Assembly: GCA_020633625.1 (NCBI GenBank) | Contig: JACKDJ010000021.1 | Location: 20,512 to 84,511 of the forward strand | Direction: 5' to 3' | DNA: 64,000 nucleotides | Source of the DNA: Myxococcales bacterium | Lineage (GTDB): Bacteria; Myxococcota_A; Bradymonadia; REDH01 | Shown here: positions 16,056-24,373 of the stretch, one piece after another | Layout of the letters: each line of letters begins with the position of its first letter | Numbering within the stretch: the stretch's first letter is position 1 | The notes under the pieces: generated by a model | Database searches by the model: none | What the model was told of the DNA's origin: nothing | What the model saw: the letters and a program-made list of their open reading frames with translations, nothing else | Translations under genes and position numbers: made by a program

Positions 16056-17690
16056 ATGCCGCCCTTCTCGCTCAGCACTGCAACGCCACAGTGGCTCGCC
16101 GTGTGCGCCATAGCGCTCGCCGGCTGGGGGGTCGCCGCCGGCGCGGCCGTCCGCTGGTGGCGCAGCGGCGCCGGCGAACCACGACCCGCCGGTGATCTCG
16201 CGCTCGCCGCCCTCCTCGCCGCCACGACCGCTTCGCTCGGCGCCCTCGTCCCCGACGGTCCTCTGAGCTTCTCGGGGGTTGCGCGGCTCCCGGAGGCGTG
16301 GGCGACGCAGCCGGACAGCATCCTCGCGTTCATGGGTCTGCGCGCGCCACTGGTCGCGATGCGGACCCTCGGCCTGTCGCCGACCGCCGCGACTCACCTC
16401 TTCACCCGCGCGGCCGCTGTCGCCGACGTCGTGGGCGTCTTCGCAGTCGCCCGCGCAGCGGGGCTCGCGCGGCCGTACGCGGTGCTCGCCGCGCTCGTCG
16501 TCTGCCTCTGGCCCGCCCATCTCCGATTCGCGGTCGAGCTCGGCGAGACTCTGCCGACAGCGGCGCTGCTGACGTGGCTCGCGCTTCCGGTGGTTGCCTC
16601 CCGCCGCGAAGACGGCGCGCCCGAGGGCTTCGGCGCTCTGGCCGCCGCGCTGGCGCTCCTCGCGTCGATCAGCCGGCCCGAGACCCCGGCCTTCGTCGCC
16701 CTCCTCGCGATCGCCGCGGCGCCACGGACTCGTCGGTCGGTGATCGCGGGGCTCACGCTGGGCGTGGTCGTCCGCGGCGCGGCGAGCGCGCTCACTGTCG
16801 GCGCGCCGCAGCACGCAGCCGTCACCATAGGCCGAGTTCTGAGCAACGCGCGGTCGGCTCAGTTCGGGCTCCTCGAGAGCTCGATCGCGCCGTGGCCATG
16901 GTACGTCGTTGCGCTCGCCGGCGTGCTCATCGGGAGTGCCGTGCCCCGCCCCCTTCGCGCGGCCTGGTCGGCCGCGGCTGCGGGCCTACTCGTCGCCTTC
17001 CCGGTGTTCGGCTACGAGTACAACCCGGTCTGGGGCCAGTCCCGCTACTATCTCCTCCTTCTTCCGATGACAGCGCTCCTTGCTGTCGCGGCGCTTTCGA
17101 GGCTGGACGCAAGCGCCAAGCGGCCGTTTGCGCTGACCGCCGGTGCCGTCGCCCTCGTCGGGTACACCGCGTACGCGCTCCCCCTGCTCACGCTGCCGAT
17201 GGACCTCCAGGTAGAGCGGGCCTTCATTGCTGCCTCTGCGCCACCGCCCGGCGGAATCGTCATCGCGTACGACGGTGGTTGTGACACCGAGCGGCACTTC
17301 CCCGCGGAGTCGCTCGTGGCGGCCGCCCTTTCCGCGGGGGCGCCGGCGCGACTGGACTACTGCGAGCTCGCGCTGGCCGCGGACCAATACACAGTGCTCC
17401 CGCTGTCGCACGTCCTCCGCTACTGCCCCGCGACGCTCTCGCGGCCGGATGTGCTCGTCTACCGAGGCGGCTACGCGCCGACGGGCTGCGACGACGCCTT
17501 GTACGCTGCGGGCGGGCTCGAGGAGGTCGTCGGAGCCGATCTCGTCGCGCACGCCGTGTCACCGATATCCACGACTGCGTGCCGCGACGGCGCCTGGGAC
17601 TACGTCGGCCGCGCCCATCGCGCTTGCCAATACCGCGTAGGTTGGTACCGTACCGTCGTGCGCTTCGTCCCCACGGAGACCCCCGGGTGA
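16056..17690 (+). CDS. Polytopic membrane protein, probable lipid-linked-sugar glycosyltransferase (GT-C-like)
   Basis: 544 aa. About ten or more hydrophobic helices from residue 10 to 390 (e.g. WLAVCAIALAGWGVAAGAA, YAVLAALVVCLWPAHLRF, YYLLLLPMTALLAVAAL), then a soluble C-terminal part with paired Cys (YDGGCDTERH, LDYCELAL, YCPATL, TGCDDAL). This layout (many helices, then a periplasmic domain) fits GT-C / PMT-like glycosyltransferases or a polymerase. No catalytic motif could be fixed by eye. Its stop overlaps the next gene's GTG start (GTGA), tying it to a sugar epimerase. Confidence 0.7.
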   Translation: MPPFSLSTATPQWLAVCAIALAGWGVAAGAAVRWWRSGAGEPRPAGDLALAALLAATTASLGALVPDGPLSFSGVARLPEAWATQPDSILAFMGLRAPLVAMRTLGLSPTAATHLFTRAAAVADVVGVFAVARAAGLARPYAVLAALVVCLWPAHLRFAVELGETLPTAALLTWLALPVVASRREDGAPEGFGALAAALALLASISRPETPAFVALLAIAAAPRTRRSVIAGLTLGVVVRGAASALTVGAPQHAAVTIGRVLSNARSAQFGLLESSIAPWPWYVVALAGVLIGSAVPRPLRAAWSAAAAGLLVAFPVFGYEYNPVWGQSRYYLLLLPMTALLAVAALSRLDASAKRPFALTAGAVALVGYTAYALPLLTLPMDLQVERAFIAASAPPPGGIVIAYDGGCDTERHFPAESLVAAALSAGAPARLDYCELALAADQYTVLPLSHVLRYCPATLSRPDVLVYRGGYAPTGCDDALYAAGGLEEVVGADLVAHAVSPISTTACRDGAWDYVGRAHRACQYRVGWYRTVVRFVPTETPG

Positions 17691-18688
17691 CCTTGTCTGC
17701 TTCACACCGGTTTTCGCGGGTGCTCATCACCGGCGGCGAAGGCTTTGTCGGCTCTCACCTCGCCGCGCATGCGCTCGCCGCAGGCGCCGAGGTGACCACG
17801 CTCGACGACGGTTCGTCGATCGGCGGTACCGGAGTGCCACAGCACACCATGCCCGGCGCTCGGCTCACCGCAGTCCGCGGCTCGGTGCTCGACCGCGACT
17901 GCGTAAATGCACTGGTCGCCGACGCTGATGCGGTCTTCCACCTCGCGGCCCGCGTCGGCGTCCGGCGGATCCTCGTCGATCCTCTGGCGACGCTCGACGT
18001 CAACACCATCGGCACCCAGAACGTGCTCGAAGCGTGCGCAGACCGCGGCGTGCCGGTGCTCTATACCTCGTCGTCGGAGGTCTACGGCCACGGCGCGTGC
18101 GTACCGTTCACCGAGTCCGACCCGATCCTCCTCGGCAGCCCTGACCAGACCCGCTGGGGTTATGCCGTCAGCAAGCTGCACGGAGAGCTGCTCGGCTTCG
18201 CGCTCGCCGCGCACCGCGGGCTGCCCTTCGTCGCCGTCCGGCTGTTCAACGTCGTGGGGCCGGGCCAGCGCGCGGACCAGGGGATGGTCCTACCGCGATT
18301 CGTGGCCTCGGCCGTCGCCGGCGAGCCGATCGTGGTCCACGGCCCCGGCACGCAGCGCCGCTCGTTCATTCACGCGGCTGACGTCGCCGACGCGCTCTGG
18401 TCGCTCCTCGGCTCCCATGAGGGACCCGCCGAGCTGGTGAACGTCGGCTCTGGAGACTGGATCTCGATCCACGACCTCGCCGAGCGCGTGCGCAGCGTGG
18501 TGGGCTCCGAGAGCCCGATCCGTATCGTCGACCCCGATCGCGTGATGCCGCACGGTTTCGTCGAGGTGACCGACCGTTGGCCGAACCTAGAGCGGCTCCG
18601 CGCCCGCGTCGGCCAGCGCCAGCTCGTCCCGCTCGACACGATCATCGGTCAGATCGCAGCCGCCACCCGCGCGGGTTCCGCCGCGTGA
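17687..18688 (+). CDS. NAD-dependent sugar epimerase/dehydratase (extended SDR)
   Basis: 333 aa from GTG 17687. N-terminal NAD site TGGEGFVGSHLAAHAL; active site Ser in TSSSEVYGHG and Tyr-x3-Lys in WGYAVSKLHGE; then FNVVGPGQRADQGMVLPRF, typical of UDP-glucose 4-epimerase or dTDP-glucose dehydratase relatives. Acts in the cytoplasm on a nucleotide sugar; the exact substrate cannot be read. Coupled to the membrane glycosyltransferase-like gene. Its last 40 bases overlap the end of the convergent deacetylase gene. Confidence 0.9.
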   Translation: MTLSASHRFSRVLITGGEGFVGSHLAAHALAAGAEVTTLDDGSSIGGTGVPQHTMPGARLTAVRGSVLDRDCVNALVADADAVFHLAARVGVRRILVDPLATLDVNTIGTQNVLEACADRGVPVLYTSSSEVYGHGACVPFTESDPILLGSPDQTRWGYAVSKLHGELLGFALAAHRGLPFVAVRLFNVVGPGQRADQGMVLPRFVASAVAGEPIVVHGPGTQRRSFIHAADVADALWSLLGSHEGPAELVNVGSGDWISIHDLAERVRSVVGSESPIRIVDPDRVMPHGFVEVTDRWPNLERLRARVGQRQLVPLDTIIGQIAAATRAGSAA

Positions 18689-19416
18689 GGTAACGCCGCG
18701 AAGGCGGCGCCATCCCTCTGCCAGTCGCCCAGTAGATCGCTCAGGATGCTTCGCGCGGCCGAGCCGCTGCGGACCAGCATCAACGGCCGCCAAGCGGCCG
18801 GGAGCGCGAAGTCGGACGGGTCCGAGGTCAGCTCGTACGGGTGGAGATAGAACACCGACGGCGCGCCGACGTGGCGCGACACCGGCCAAAGCAGCCGCCG
18901 ATACGACAGGCCGTCGGGCACCGGGAGCCTGCCGAGCCGGGGCACCGGAATCTCTACCACCGAGGTCACCGCCTGCTGTCGTCGCCGCAGGCGCGGACCG
19001 GAGATCGGAGAGAGCGGCGCCATCGACGAAGACCACGCGTACCCCGCCGTCGCGAGCGCCGCGTACAGGTGCGGCGGGGCGGCGAAGAATGGCGCGCGGA
19101 ACCCGGTGCACGCGGCGCCGGCGCAGTCCTCGATCGCCGCCTTCGAGTCCCGCAGCTCGAGGTCCAGTTCCTTTGCGCCGAGCTGGGTCAACGGGCGGTG
19201 CGTCTGTCCGTGGCTCGCGACGACGTGTCCGCGAGCGCGGAGCGCCGCCGGGAGCGCGGGGCGTCGGCGGGCGACGGCGCCGACGACGAAGAACGTCGCT
19301 TGAACTGCGTGCTCGTCGAAGAGGTCGAGCAGCCAGGGGAGCCAGACGTCCGTGGCACGCAGAGAGTCCGACGCGAAGTCCGCCTCGACATCGACCGTGA
19401 CGGCGGTCACCGCCAT
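18649..19416 (-). CDS. Polysaccharide deacetylase (CE4-like)
   Basis: 255 aa from ATG 19416. NodB-like fold: VDVEADF (catalytic/metal Asp), ATFFVVGAVA, HVVASHGQTHRPL (the H-x3-H metal motif), GFRAPFF and a late FYLHPYEL. Removes an acyl group from a polysaccharide or glycolipid, as in the DUF3473/XrtA-type deacetylases. No signal peptide, so cytoplasmic or inner-face. It overlaps the upstream GT2 gene by 10 bases and the convergent epimerase by 40. Confidence 0.88.
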   Translation of the reverse strand: MAVTAVTVDVEADFASDSLRATDVWLPWLLDLFDEHAVQATFFVVGAVARRRPALPAALRARGHVVASHGQTHRPLTQLGAKELDLELRDSKAAIEDCAGAACTGFRAPFFAAPPHLYAALATAGYAWSSSMAPLSPISGPRLRRRQQAVTSVVEIPVPRLGRLPVPDGLSYRRLLWPVSRHVGAPSVFYLHPYELTSDPSDFALPAAWRPLMLVRSGSAARSILSDLLGDWQRDGAAFAALPHAAEPARVAAAI

Positions 19417-20162
19417 CGGCGCGACGCCCACATCACCGGCTCGGTGACGAGCAGCCCCGCGGCGCAACCCGCTGCGAGGGTCGCCTTGCGCCCCACTGGA
19501 AGGTCGAGTTCGGCGAGTCGTGGGAGGACCCACCGGCTGAAGTGGCGCGCGACGCGGACCATCTCGAGCCGCGTGACGTGGCCGCCGTGTCGCGTCTGGG
19601 GGATGCGGACCGGAACCGACCGGAGTCTGAGCCCGGCTGCCGCCGCCCGCAACAGCACCTCGTGTTCGTAGGCGAACCCAGTCGCGTGGTTGTCGATGAT
19701 GGGCGCGACCGACGCGCGAAAGGCTCGGTAGCCGCAGATCGTGTCGTCGATCGCGGGATCGAGCTGACGAAACCACCACAGCGCGAGCCCGTTCGCGAAC
19801 CGACGGCTGGTGCTCCGGAACTCGTCGCGCACTCCGAGCGCGAGATCGGCCTCGTCGAGCGCCGCGACGAGCGCAGGGAGCTCGTCGGGATCGTGCTCGC
19901 CGTCGGCGTCTAGCGTTACGACGATCTCGGCGCCGCGTTCGATCGCCGCCTGGATGCCGATCCGGAGCGCGGTGCCCTTTCCCCTGTTGGGCGACAGCGT
20001 CACGACCTCGGCGCCGGCGGCTTCGGCCAGCGCACCGGTGTCGTCGCGCGAGCCGTCGTCGACGACGAGGACGTGGTCGACGTGGCGGAGAACCTGACTC
20101 ACGACGGCGCCGACCGTCGCAGACTCGTTGTGGGCGGGGATGACGGCGAAGACGGCGCTCAT
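19407..20162 (-). CDS. Family 2 glycosyltransferase (DPM1-like)
   Basis: 251 aa. FAVIPAHNESATVGAVV at the N-terminus, then VDDGSRDDTG, NRGKGTALRIG and the catalytic-site DADGEHDPDEL (DxD-like). These are hallmarks of dolichyl/undecaprenyl-phosphate mannosyl- or glucosyltransferases, which load a lipid-phosphate sugar donor. A C-terminal hydrophobic stretch (TLAAGCAAGLLV) may touch the membrane. ATG overlaps the radical SAM stop (ATGA). It could provide the donor for the polytopic enzyme at 16056. Confidence 0.92.
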   Translation of the reverse strand: MSAVFAVIPAHNESATVGAVVSQVLRHVDHVLVVDDGSRDDTGALAEAAGAEVVTLSPNRGKGTALRIGIQAAIERGAEIVVTLDADGEHDPDELPALVAALDEADLALGVRDEFRSTSRRFANGLALWWFRQLDPAIDDTICGYRAFRASVAPIIDNHATGFAYEHEVLLRAAAAGLRLRSVPVRIPQTRHGGHVTRLEMVRVARHFSRWVLPRLAELDLPVGRKATLAAGCAAGLLVTEPVMWASRRWR

Positions 20163-21628
20163 GCTCGGGCGACCTCGTATCGAATCAACTGCCGCGCGCA
20201 GTGTGCCATGAACCGCAGGTTCGCGCGAACGTCGCCCGACCGGATCTCGCGCGCCACGCGCGCCGGGCGCATGTAGAACCGACGGAGCGCGTCATCCTGG
20301 AGCGCGCGCATCTCGTCGATGCCGACGACGCCGTTGAACGCGAGCTTCGGGTCTCCGGCGAGGAGGTCGTCGAGTGTGATCTGTCGTGACCACCCTTTCT
20401 GTACCGCCAGGTCGTAGAGCGGAGTTCCGGGGAACGGGGTGGCCACCTCGACGTTGATGTAGGAGAGCTCGGTCGCGAGCAGCCAATCCAGGGTTCTCGC
20501 GACGTCGTCGACACGCTGCTCGGGCAGCCCAACGACGTATAGGCCCGCGCCGGCGATCCCCGCACGCTCCATCTGCGAGATGAGCGCCGCGGCGCGATCG
20601 AGGCCTATCGGCTTGCGCTTCGACGCCCGCAGCACTTCCGGATCGTGCGGGTCGCCGCCGAACTCGAGGGCGCGACAGCCGGCCGCGGCCAGCAGATCGA
20701 CGAGCTCCTCGTCGAGGCGGTCCAGCCGGGTCTCCACCCCGAAGGTGACCGGAGCTCCGGCTTCGATCAGCCCGCGACAGATCGCCTTCGCGCGTGGCAC
20801 GTCGAAGCTGAAGATCGGGTCCCGGAAGAGGACGGCGCGTGTACCGAAGCGCTCACGAAGCGTGGTCAACTCCTCGACGACGGACTTCGGCGACCGCGCG
20901 CGGAACGCGGCGCCCTGCGTGACCGGGTACGGACAGAAACGGCACAGGTAGGGGCAGCCACGCGACGAGAGCGTGGTCAGGAACGGTCGCTGCCGTAGCA
21001 GGGGAAAGTAGCGATAGCGGTCCCGCGCGAAGTGCCCCCACGCTGGCAGAGGCAGCGCGTCGAGGTCGGCGACGACCCCCGCGGCCGCGCGAACGGGAGC
21101 GCCGCTGTCATCGGCCATCACCGCGCCGCTGAGCCCGGGGGCCAGCTCCCCCGTCGCGAGCGACGCGAGGGCCACCTCGGGATCACCGGTCGCGACGCAC
21201 TCGGCGAGCCCTCGCGCGACGATGTCGCTGGCGAACTCTGCAGACGCGCCGCCTACGAGCAGCCGGCGCGCGCCACAGGCGTCGCGGACGTTGCCGCAGA
21301 ACCGAAGCTCCGCGCCGAGGTACGCGAACGACGTCGCACAGACGAGCCAGTCAGGGCGGGTTGCCGCGATGCGGTCGACGAGGGTGGCGTCGTCGGTGTC
21401 CTCGCGGACCAGCTCGAACACCTCAACGTCGTGCCCGGCTGCCTCGAGGATCGCCGCCGCGTACGCGAGCGAGATGACCGGCATGCGCGTCCCCTCGTTC
21501 TTGAGGACGGCGATGTATCGGGATCCGACACCGACGCCCAGGTCGCTGTCGATCCCCATCGCGCCCATGAGGTCACGGTTGGTGAGGCTTCCGCGAGGGA
21601 CGGGGGGTTCGACGACGGCGACGCGCAT
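20159..21628 (-). CDS. B12-binding-domain radical SAM protein
   Basis: 489 aa. N-terminal cobalamin-binding-type Rossmann domain (about 45-170, e.g. SLAYAAAILEAAGHDVEVFE), then radical SAM core with the 4Fe-4S motif in SSRGCPYLCRFCPYP (C-x3-C-x2-C). Later elements: FRDPIFSFDV, VETRLDRLDEELVDLLAAAG and a C-terminal region typical of BchE-like or lipid-modifying enzymes. It could perform methylation, cyclisation or another radical step on a lipid or sugar. First gene of a minus-strand operon with GT2 and deacetylase; a 142-base divergent region separates it from clpX. Confidence 0.9.
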   Translation of the reverse strand: MRVAVVEPPVPRGSLTNRDLMGAMGIDSDLGVGVGSRYIAVLKNEGTRMPVISLAYAAAILEAAGHDVEVFELVREDTDDATLVDRIAATRPDWLVCATSFAYLGAELRFCGNVRDACGARRLLVGGASAEFASDIVARGLAECVATGDPEVALASLATGELAPGLSGAVMADDSGAPVRAAAGVVADLDALPLPAWGHFARDRYRYFPLLRQRPFLTTLSSRGCPYLCRFCPYPVTQGAAFRARSPKSVVEELTTLRERFGTRAVLFRDPIFSFDVPRAKAICRGLIEAGAPVTFGVETRLDRLDEELVDLLAAAGCRALEFGGDPHDPEVLRASKRKPIGLDRAAALISQMERAGIAGAGLYVVGLPEQRVDDVARTLDWLLATELSYINVEVATPFPGTPLYDLAVQKGWSRQITLDDLLAGDPKLAFNGVVGIDEMRALQDDALRRFYMRPARVAREIRSGDVRANLRFMAHCARQLIRYEVARA

Positions 21629-21716
21629 TCGAGAAAGCTAGCGATGAGGACACGCGGCGGCAACAGAGCGCCCGTGTCGCTCGGACGGCGACGACGGGGT
21701 GGCGGACGGCACGCCG

Positions 21717-21746
21717 TTGCCGCTCCGGGGGTTCTGTGCATAGAGT
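21717..21746 (+). promoter_or_regulatory. Probable promoter of clpX
   Basis: TTGCCG (21717-21722), 18-base spacer, TAGAGT (21741-21746). A start near 21753 would leave a leader of about 18 bases that still holds a GGAG site before ATG 21771. The -10 resembles those of rpsP and of the gene at 57882. Confidence 0.5.
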
Positions 21747-21770
21747 CGGCGGGTTCTCCTCGGAGCGCCA

Positions 21771-23024
21771 ATGCCGGACGTCGTGAAGCCAATCAAGAAG
21801 TCATGCTCGTTCTGCCGAAAGGAGGCGTCGAAGAGTGTGCGGCTCGTCGCCGGACCCGAGGGCGTCTTCATCTGTGCGAACTGCGTGTCGGTGTGCCTCG
21901 ACATCGTGCTCGAGGGCCGACCGCGCGAGTCGTCGCTCTCCGGCGGTGACGAGTCGCTGTCGGAGCTCCGTCCGCCGGCGATCCGCGCCTATCTCGACGA
22001 GCACGTGATTGGGCAGGAGCGAGCGAAGAAGGCGCTTAGCGTCGCGGTGTACAACCACTTCAAGCGCATCCGAGACGACGAGGCCGACGACCCGACGGAG
22101 CTGTCCAAGGGCAACATCTTGATGATCGGGCCGACGGGTTCGGGAAAGACGCTGATCGCGCGCACGCTGGCCAAGAAGCTCGGCGTCCCGTTCGCGCTGG
22201 CAGACGCGACCGCGCTCACCGAGGCCGGCTACGTCGGCGAAGACGTCGAGAGCATCGTGAAGAGCCTCTGGATCGCAGCCGAACGCGACGCGAAGCTCGC
22301 CGCGCACGGCGTCGTCTGCATCGACGAGGTCGACAAGATCGCCAAGTCCGGCGGCTCGGCCGGTGGAATGCGCGACGTCGGCGGCGAGGGCGTACAGCAG
22401 GCCCTGCTCAAGGTGCTCGAGAGCCAGCGAGTCAGCATCGCTCCCGATGGCCCGCGCGGTCGGCCGCAGCAGCAGGAGCCCGTCCAGGTCGACACGACGG
22501 ACATCCTCTTCGTGTGCTGCGGGTCGTTCGACGGTCTCCACGAAATCGTGGAACGGCGCGTCAGCCACTCTGCGATCGGCTTCGGGGCCGACGCGTCGCG
22601 CGTCAAGGCGACACGCAACGAGCTCCTTCGTCAGGTTACGCCGCAGGACCTCGTCCGCTTCGGCCTGATCCCGGAGTTCATCGGCCGCCTCCCCGTCATC
22701 GTCACCCTCGACGAGCTCGACTCCGACGAGATGGTCGAGATCCTGTGGAAGCCGCGCAACTCGCTGGTCCGGCAGTACCGCGCGCTCTTCGACTTCGAGG
22801 GCGTCAAGCTCCGGTTTCACCACGAAGCGCTCGCATCGATCGTCGCCGAAGCGACAACACGCGGCGCTGGCGCGCGCGGACTTCGGTCGATCCTCGAGCG
22901 AGTGATGCTCGACATCATGTACGATCTGCCGAGCCTCGGCGACGTGCGGGAGTGCGTCGTGACCGAGGAGTGCGTGACGAAGGGCGCCGCACCCATCCTG
23001 ATCCGTCGGCGTAAGAGCGCATAG
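21771..23024 (+). CDS. clpX: ClpX-type AAA+ protease unfoldase subunit
   Basis: 417 aa. Unfolds tagged substrates and feeds them to ClpP. Zinc-binding domain with four Cys (C12, C15, C35, C38), Walker A GPTGSGKT, pore loop AGYVGEDVE, Walker B VCIDEVDKI, the ClpP-docking IGF loop (SAIGFGADAS) and sensor 2 GARGLRSILE. The RKH substrate loop, normally GGRKHPQQ, is changed to PRGRPQQQ. No clpP or tig is adjacent, and a TetR gene follows by a one-base overlap (TAGTG). This looks like a ClpX paralogue or a relocated clpX. Confidence 0.93.
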   Translation: MPDVVKPIKKSCSFCRKEASKSVRLVAGPEGVFICANCVSVCLDIVLEGRPRESSLSGGDESLSELRPPAIRAYLDEHVIGQERAKKALSVAVYNHFKRIRDDEADDPTELSKGNILMIGPTGSGKTLIARTLAKKLGVPFALADATALTEAGYVGEDVESIVKSLWIAAERDAKLAAHGVVCIDEVDKIAKSGGSAGGMRDVGGEGVQQALLKVLESQRVSIAPDGPRGRPQQQEPVQVDTTDILFVCCGSFDGLHEIVERRVSHSAIGFGADASRVKATRNELLRQVTPQDLVRFGLIPEFIGRLPVIVTLDELDSDEMVEILWKPRNSLVRQYRALFDFEGVKLRFHHEALASIVAEATTRGAGARGLRSILERVMLDIMYDLPSLGDVRECVVTEECVTKGAAPILIRRRKSA

Positions 23025-23641
23025 TGGCGACCCGGCTCCCGGCCGCGGAGCGCCGCGCCCAGCTGGTCGCCGCCGCCAACAGGGTCTTCGCCGAGCGCGG
23101 CCTCCGCGGCGCTACGACGCGCGCGATCGCCGCCGAAGCGGGAGTGGCAGAGGCGCTCATCTATCGGCACTTCCCGTCCAAGGAGGCGCTCTTCGCCGCC
23201 GCCGTCGAGGAGACCTCGCGGCACCTCGTGGATGGCGCGCGTGCCGCGCTCGAGAGTGTCGATAGCGACCCAGCCGGCGCGCTGGGCGCGCTCGTCGCCT
23301 ACGCGCGCGATCGGATCGAGCGCGACCACACGCTCGCGAAGATGGTGTTCATCGTCAGCGCTGAGCTCGACGACCCCGCCGTCCGGGCGGCGTTCCTCCC
23401 GATGCAGGAGGAGGCGCTCTCCGTGCTCGCAGACGCCATCGCGCGTTGGCAGCGTGCGGGTCGACTCGCCGGACGGATGCCCCCCCGCGCGGTGGCGTGG
23501 CTCCTGCTCGGTACGTTCCAGATGATCGCGCTGATGCGGCTCTCGGGACAGCTCCACGAACTCCACGCGGCCGACGCGGCGAAGATCGTCGAGCGCGTCC
23601 TCGGCGCAAACGCCCCCGCTAAGGCCCGGGCGGCGACGTAG
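23024..23641 (+). CDS. TetR-family transcriptional regulator
   Basis: 205 aa, GTG start overlapping the clpX stop by one base. N-terminal helix-turn-helix (AANRVFAERGLRGATTRAIAAEAG, in key residues FAERG, TTRAIA, VAEALIYRHFPSKEALF) is a textbook TetR DNA-binding domain. The C-terminal helical ligand domain has WLLLGTFQMIALMR. Coupling to clpX suggests co-expression. The target and ligand are unknown. Confidence 0.94.
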   Translation: MATRLPAAERRAQLVAAANRVFAERGLRGATTRAIAAEAGVAEALIYRHFPSKEALFAAAVEETSRHLVDGARAALESVDSDPAGALGALVAYARDRIERDHTLAKMVFIVSAELDDPAVRAAFLPMQEEALSVLADAIARWQRAGRLAGRMPPRAVAWLLLGTFQMIALMRLSGQLHELHAADAAKIVERVLGANAPAKARAAT

Positions 23642-24362
23642 CCTCGCCCACGGCGTCGCTCCCGAACCGCACGTTCACGGTGGTCTGGACCCCCGCGTCG
23701 ATGGTGACGGGCTCCTCGACCGTGGCCCCCGTCGCTACGGACACCCAGCGGACAGTGTGACGTCCCGCCTCCAGGCGTAGCTCGCCAACCGGAGTCGTCC
23801 GCCCGGTGGTGCGGCCATCGACGATCACCATGGCGGGTAGCGACGCGTTCGTCCGGAGCGTCCCGAACTCGCCGACGCTCCAGAACGGCACGTCATACTC
23901 GCGCGCCTCGATGCGGCCACGGACGGGCGCGCGGATCTGCTCGGCACACGGCGCGGCGGCGGCGGACTCTTCGGCGCAGACGACACGACGTGTTTCGCCG
24001 GCCTCCGCATCGAGCTCAACGACCAGCCAGCCCGCAGCGTCAACCGACTCGACGCATCCGCCAGCGCGAACCGCGGCTTCGAGGCACTCGTCGACCGCCC
24101 AGACCTGGTCCCGAAACTCGTCCTCGGACAGCAGGATCAGTGAGGTCTCTGCGCCGAAGCCGAGCGCGTGCTCGCGAGTCAGCGCGACCGACGGGACCCC
24201 TCCAGACTGGCCCCACTCGACCGTGACGCTCGAGAACGGCGACAGTCCAGAGACGAAGCGAGCCGAGACGGTCTGTGCGGTCGATTGCGCGGCGGCGGGT
24301 GTTCCCGATGCGACGACGAGGGCAAAGGCGAGACCCTCGACGCCGCGGCGTGCCCCGCGTAT
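23619..24362 (-). CDS. Secreted protein with PEGA-like C-terminal domain; no ordinary start codon
   Basis: The reading frame is open and clearly coding from about 24360 to the stop at 23619 (about 247 aa). A signal-peptide-like start (RGVEGLAFALVVASGTPAAA) is followed by a Cys-containing middle and a C-terminal beta domain (MVIVDGRTTGRTTPVGEL, LEAGRHTVRWVSVATGA) like PEGA repeats. No ATG, GTG or TTG lies in frame before GTG 23891, which would remove two thirds of the protein. Candidate starts are ATA at 24362 or CTG at 24380. It is divergent from the FHA gene, only 11 bases from its ATG, and overlaps the TetR gene end by 23 bases. Confidence 0.65.
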   Translation of the reverse strand: MRGARRGVEGLAFALVVASGTPAAAQSTAQTVSARFVSGLSPFSSVTVEWGQSGGVPSVALTREHALGFGAETSLILLSEDEFRDQVWAVDECLEAAVRAGGCVESVDAAGWLVVELDAEAGETRRVVCAEESAAAAPCAEQIRAPVRGRIEAREYDVPFWSVGEFGTLRTNASLPAMVIVDGRTTGRTTPVGELRLEAGRHTVRWVSVATGATVEEPVTIDAGVQTTVNVRFGSDAVGEATSPPGP

Positions 24363-24373
24363 CGTTCTGTGCG

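Noticed and set aside
23619..23891. 90-aa gene starting at GTG 23891
   Set aside because: This GTG lies in the middle of a longer continuous coding frame that begins with a signal peptide; using it would cut the protein.
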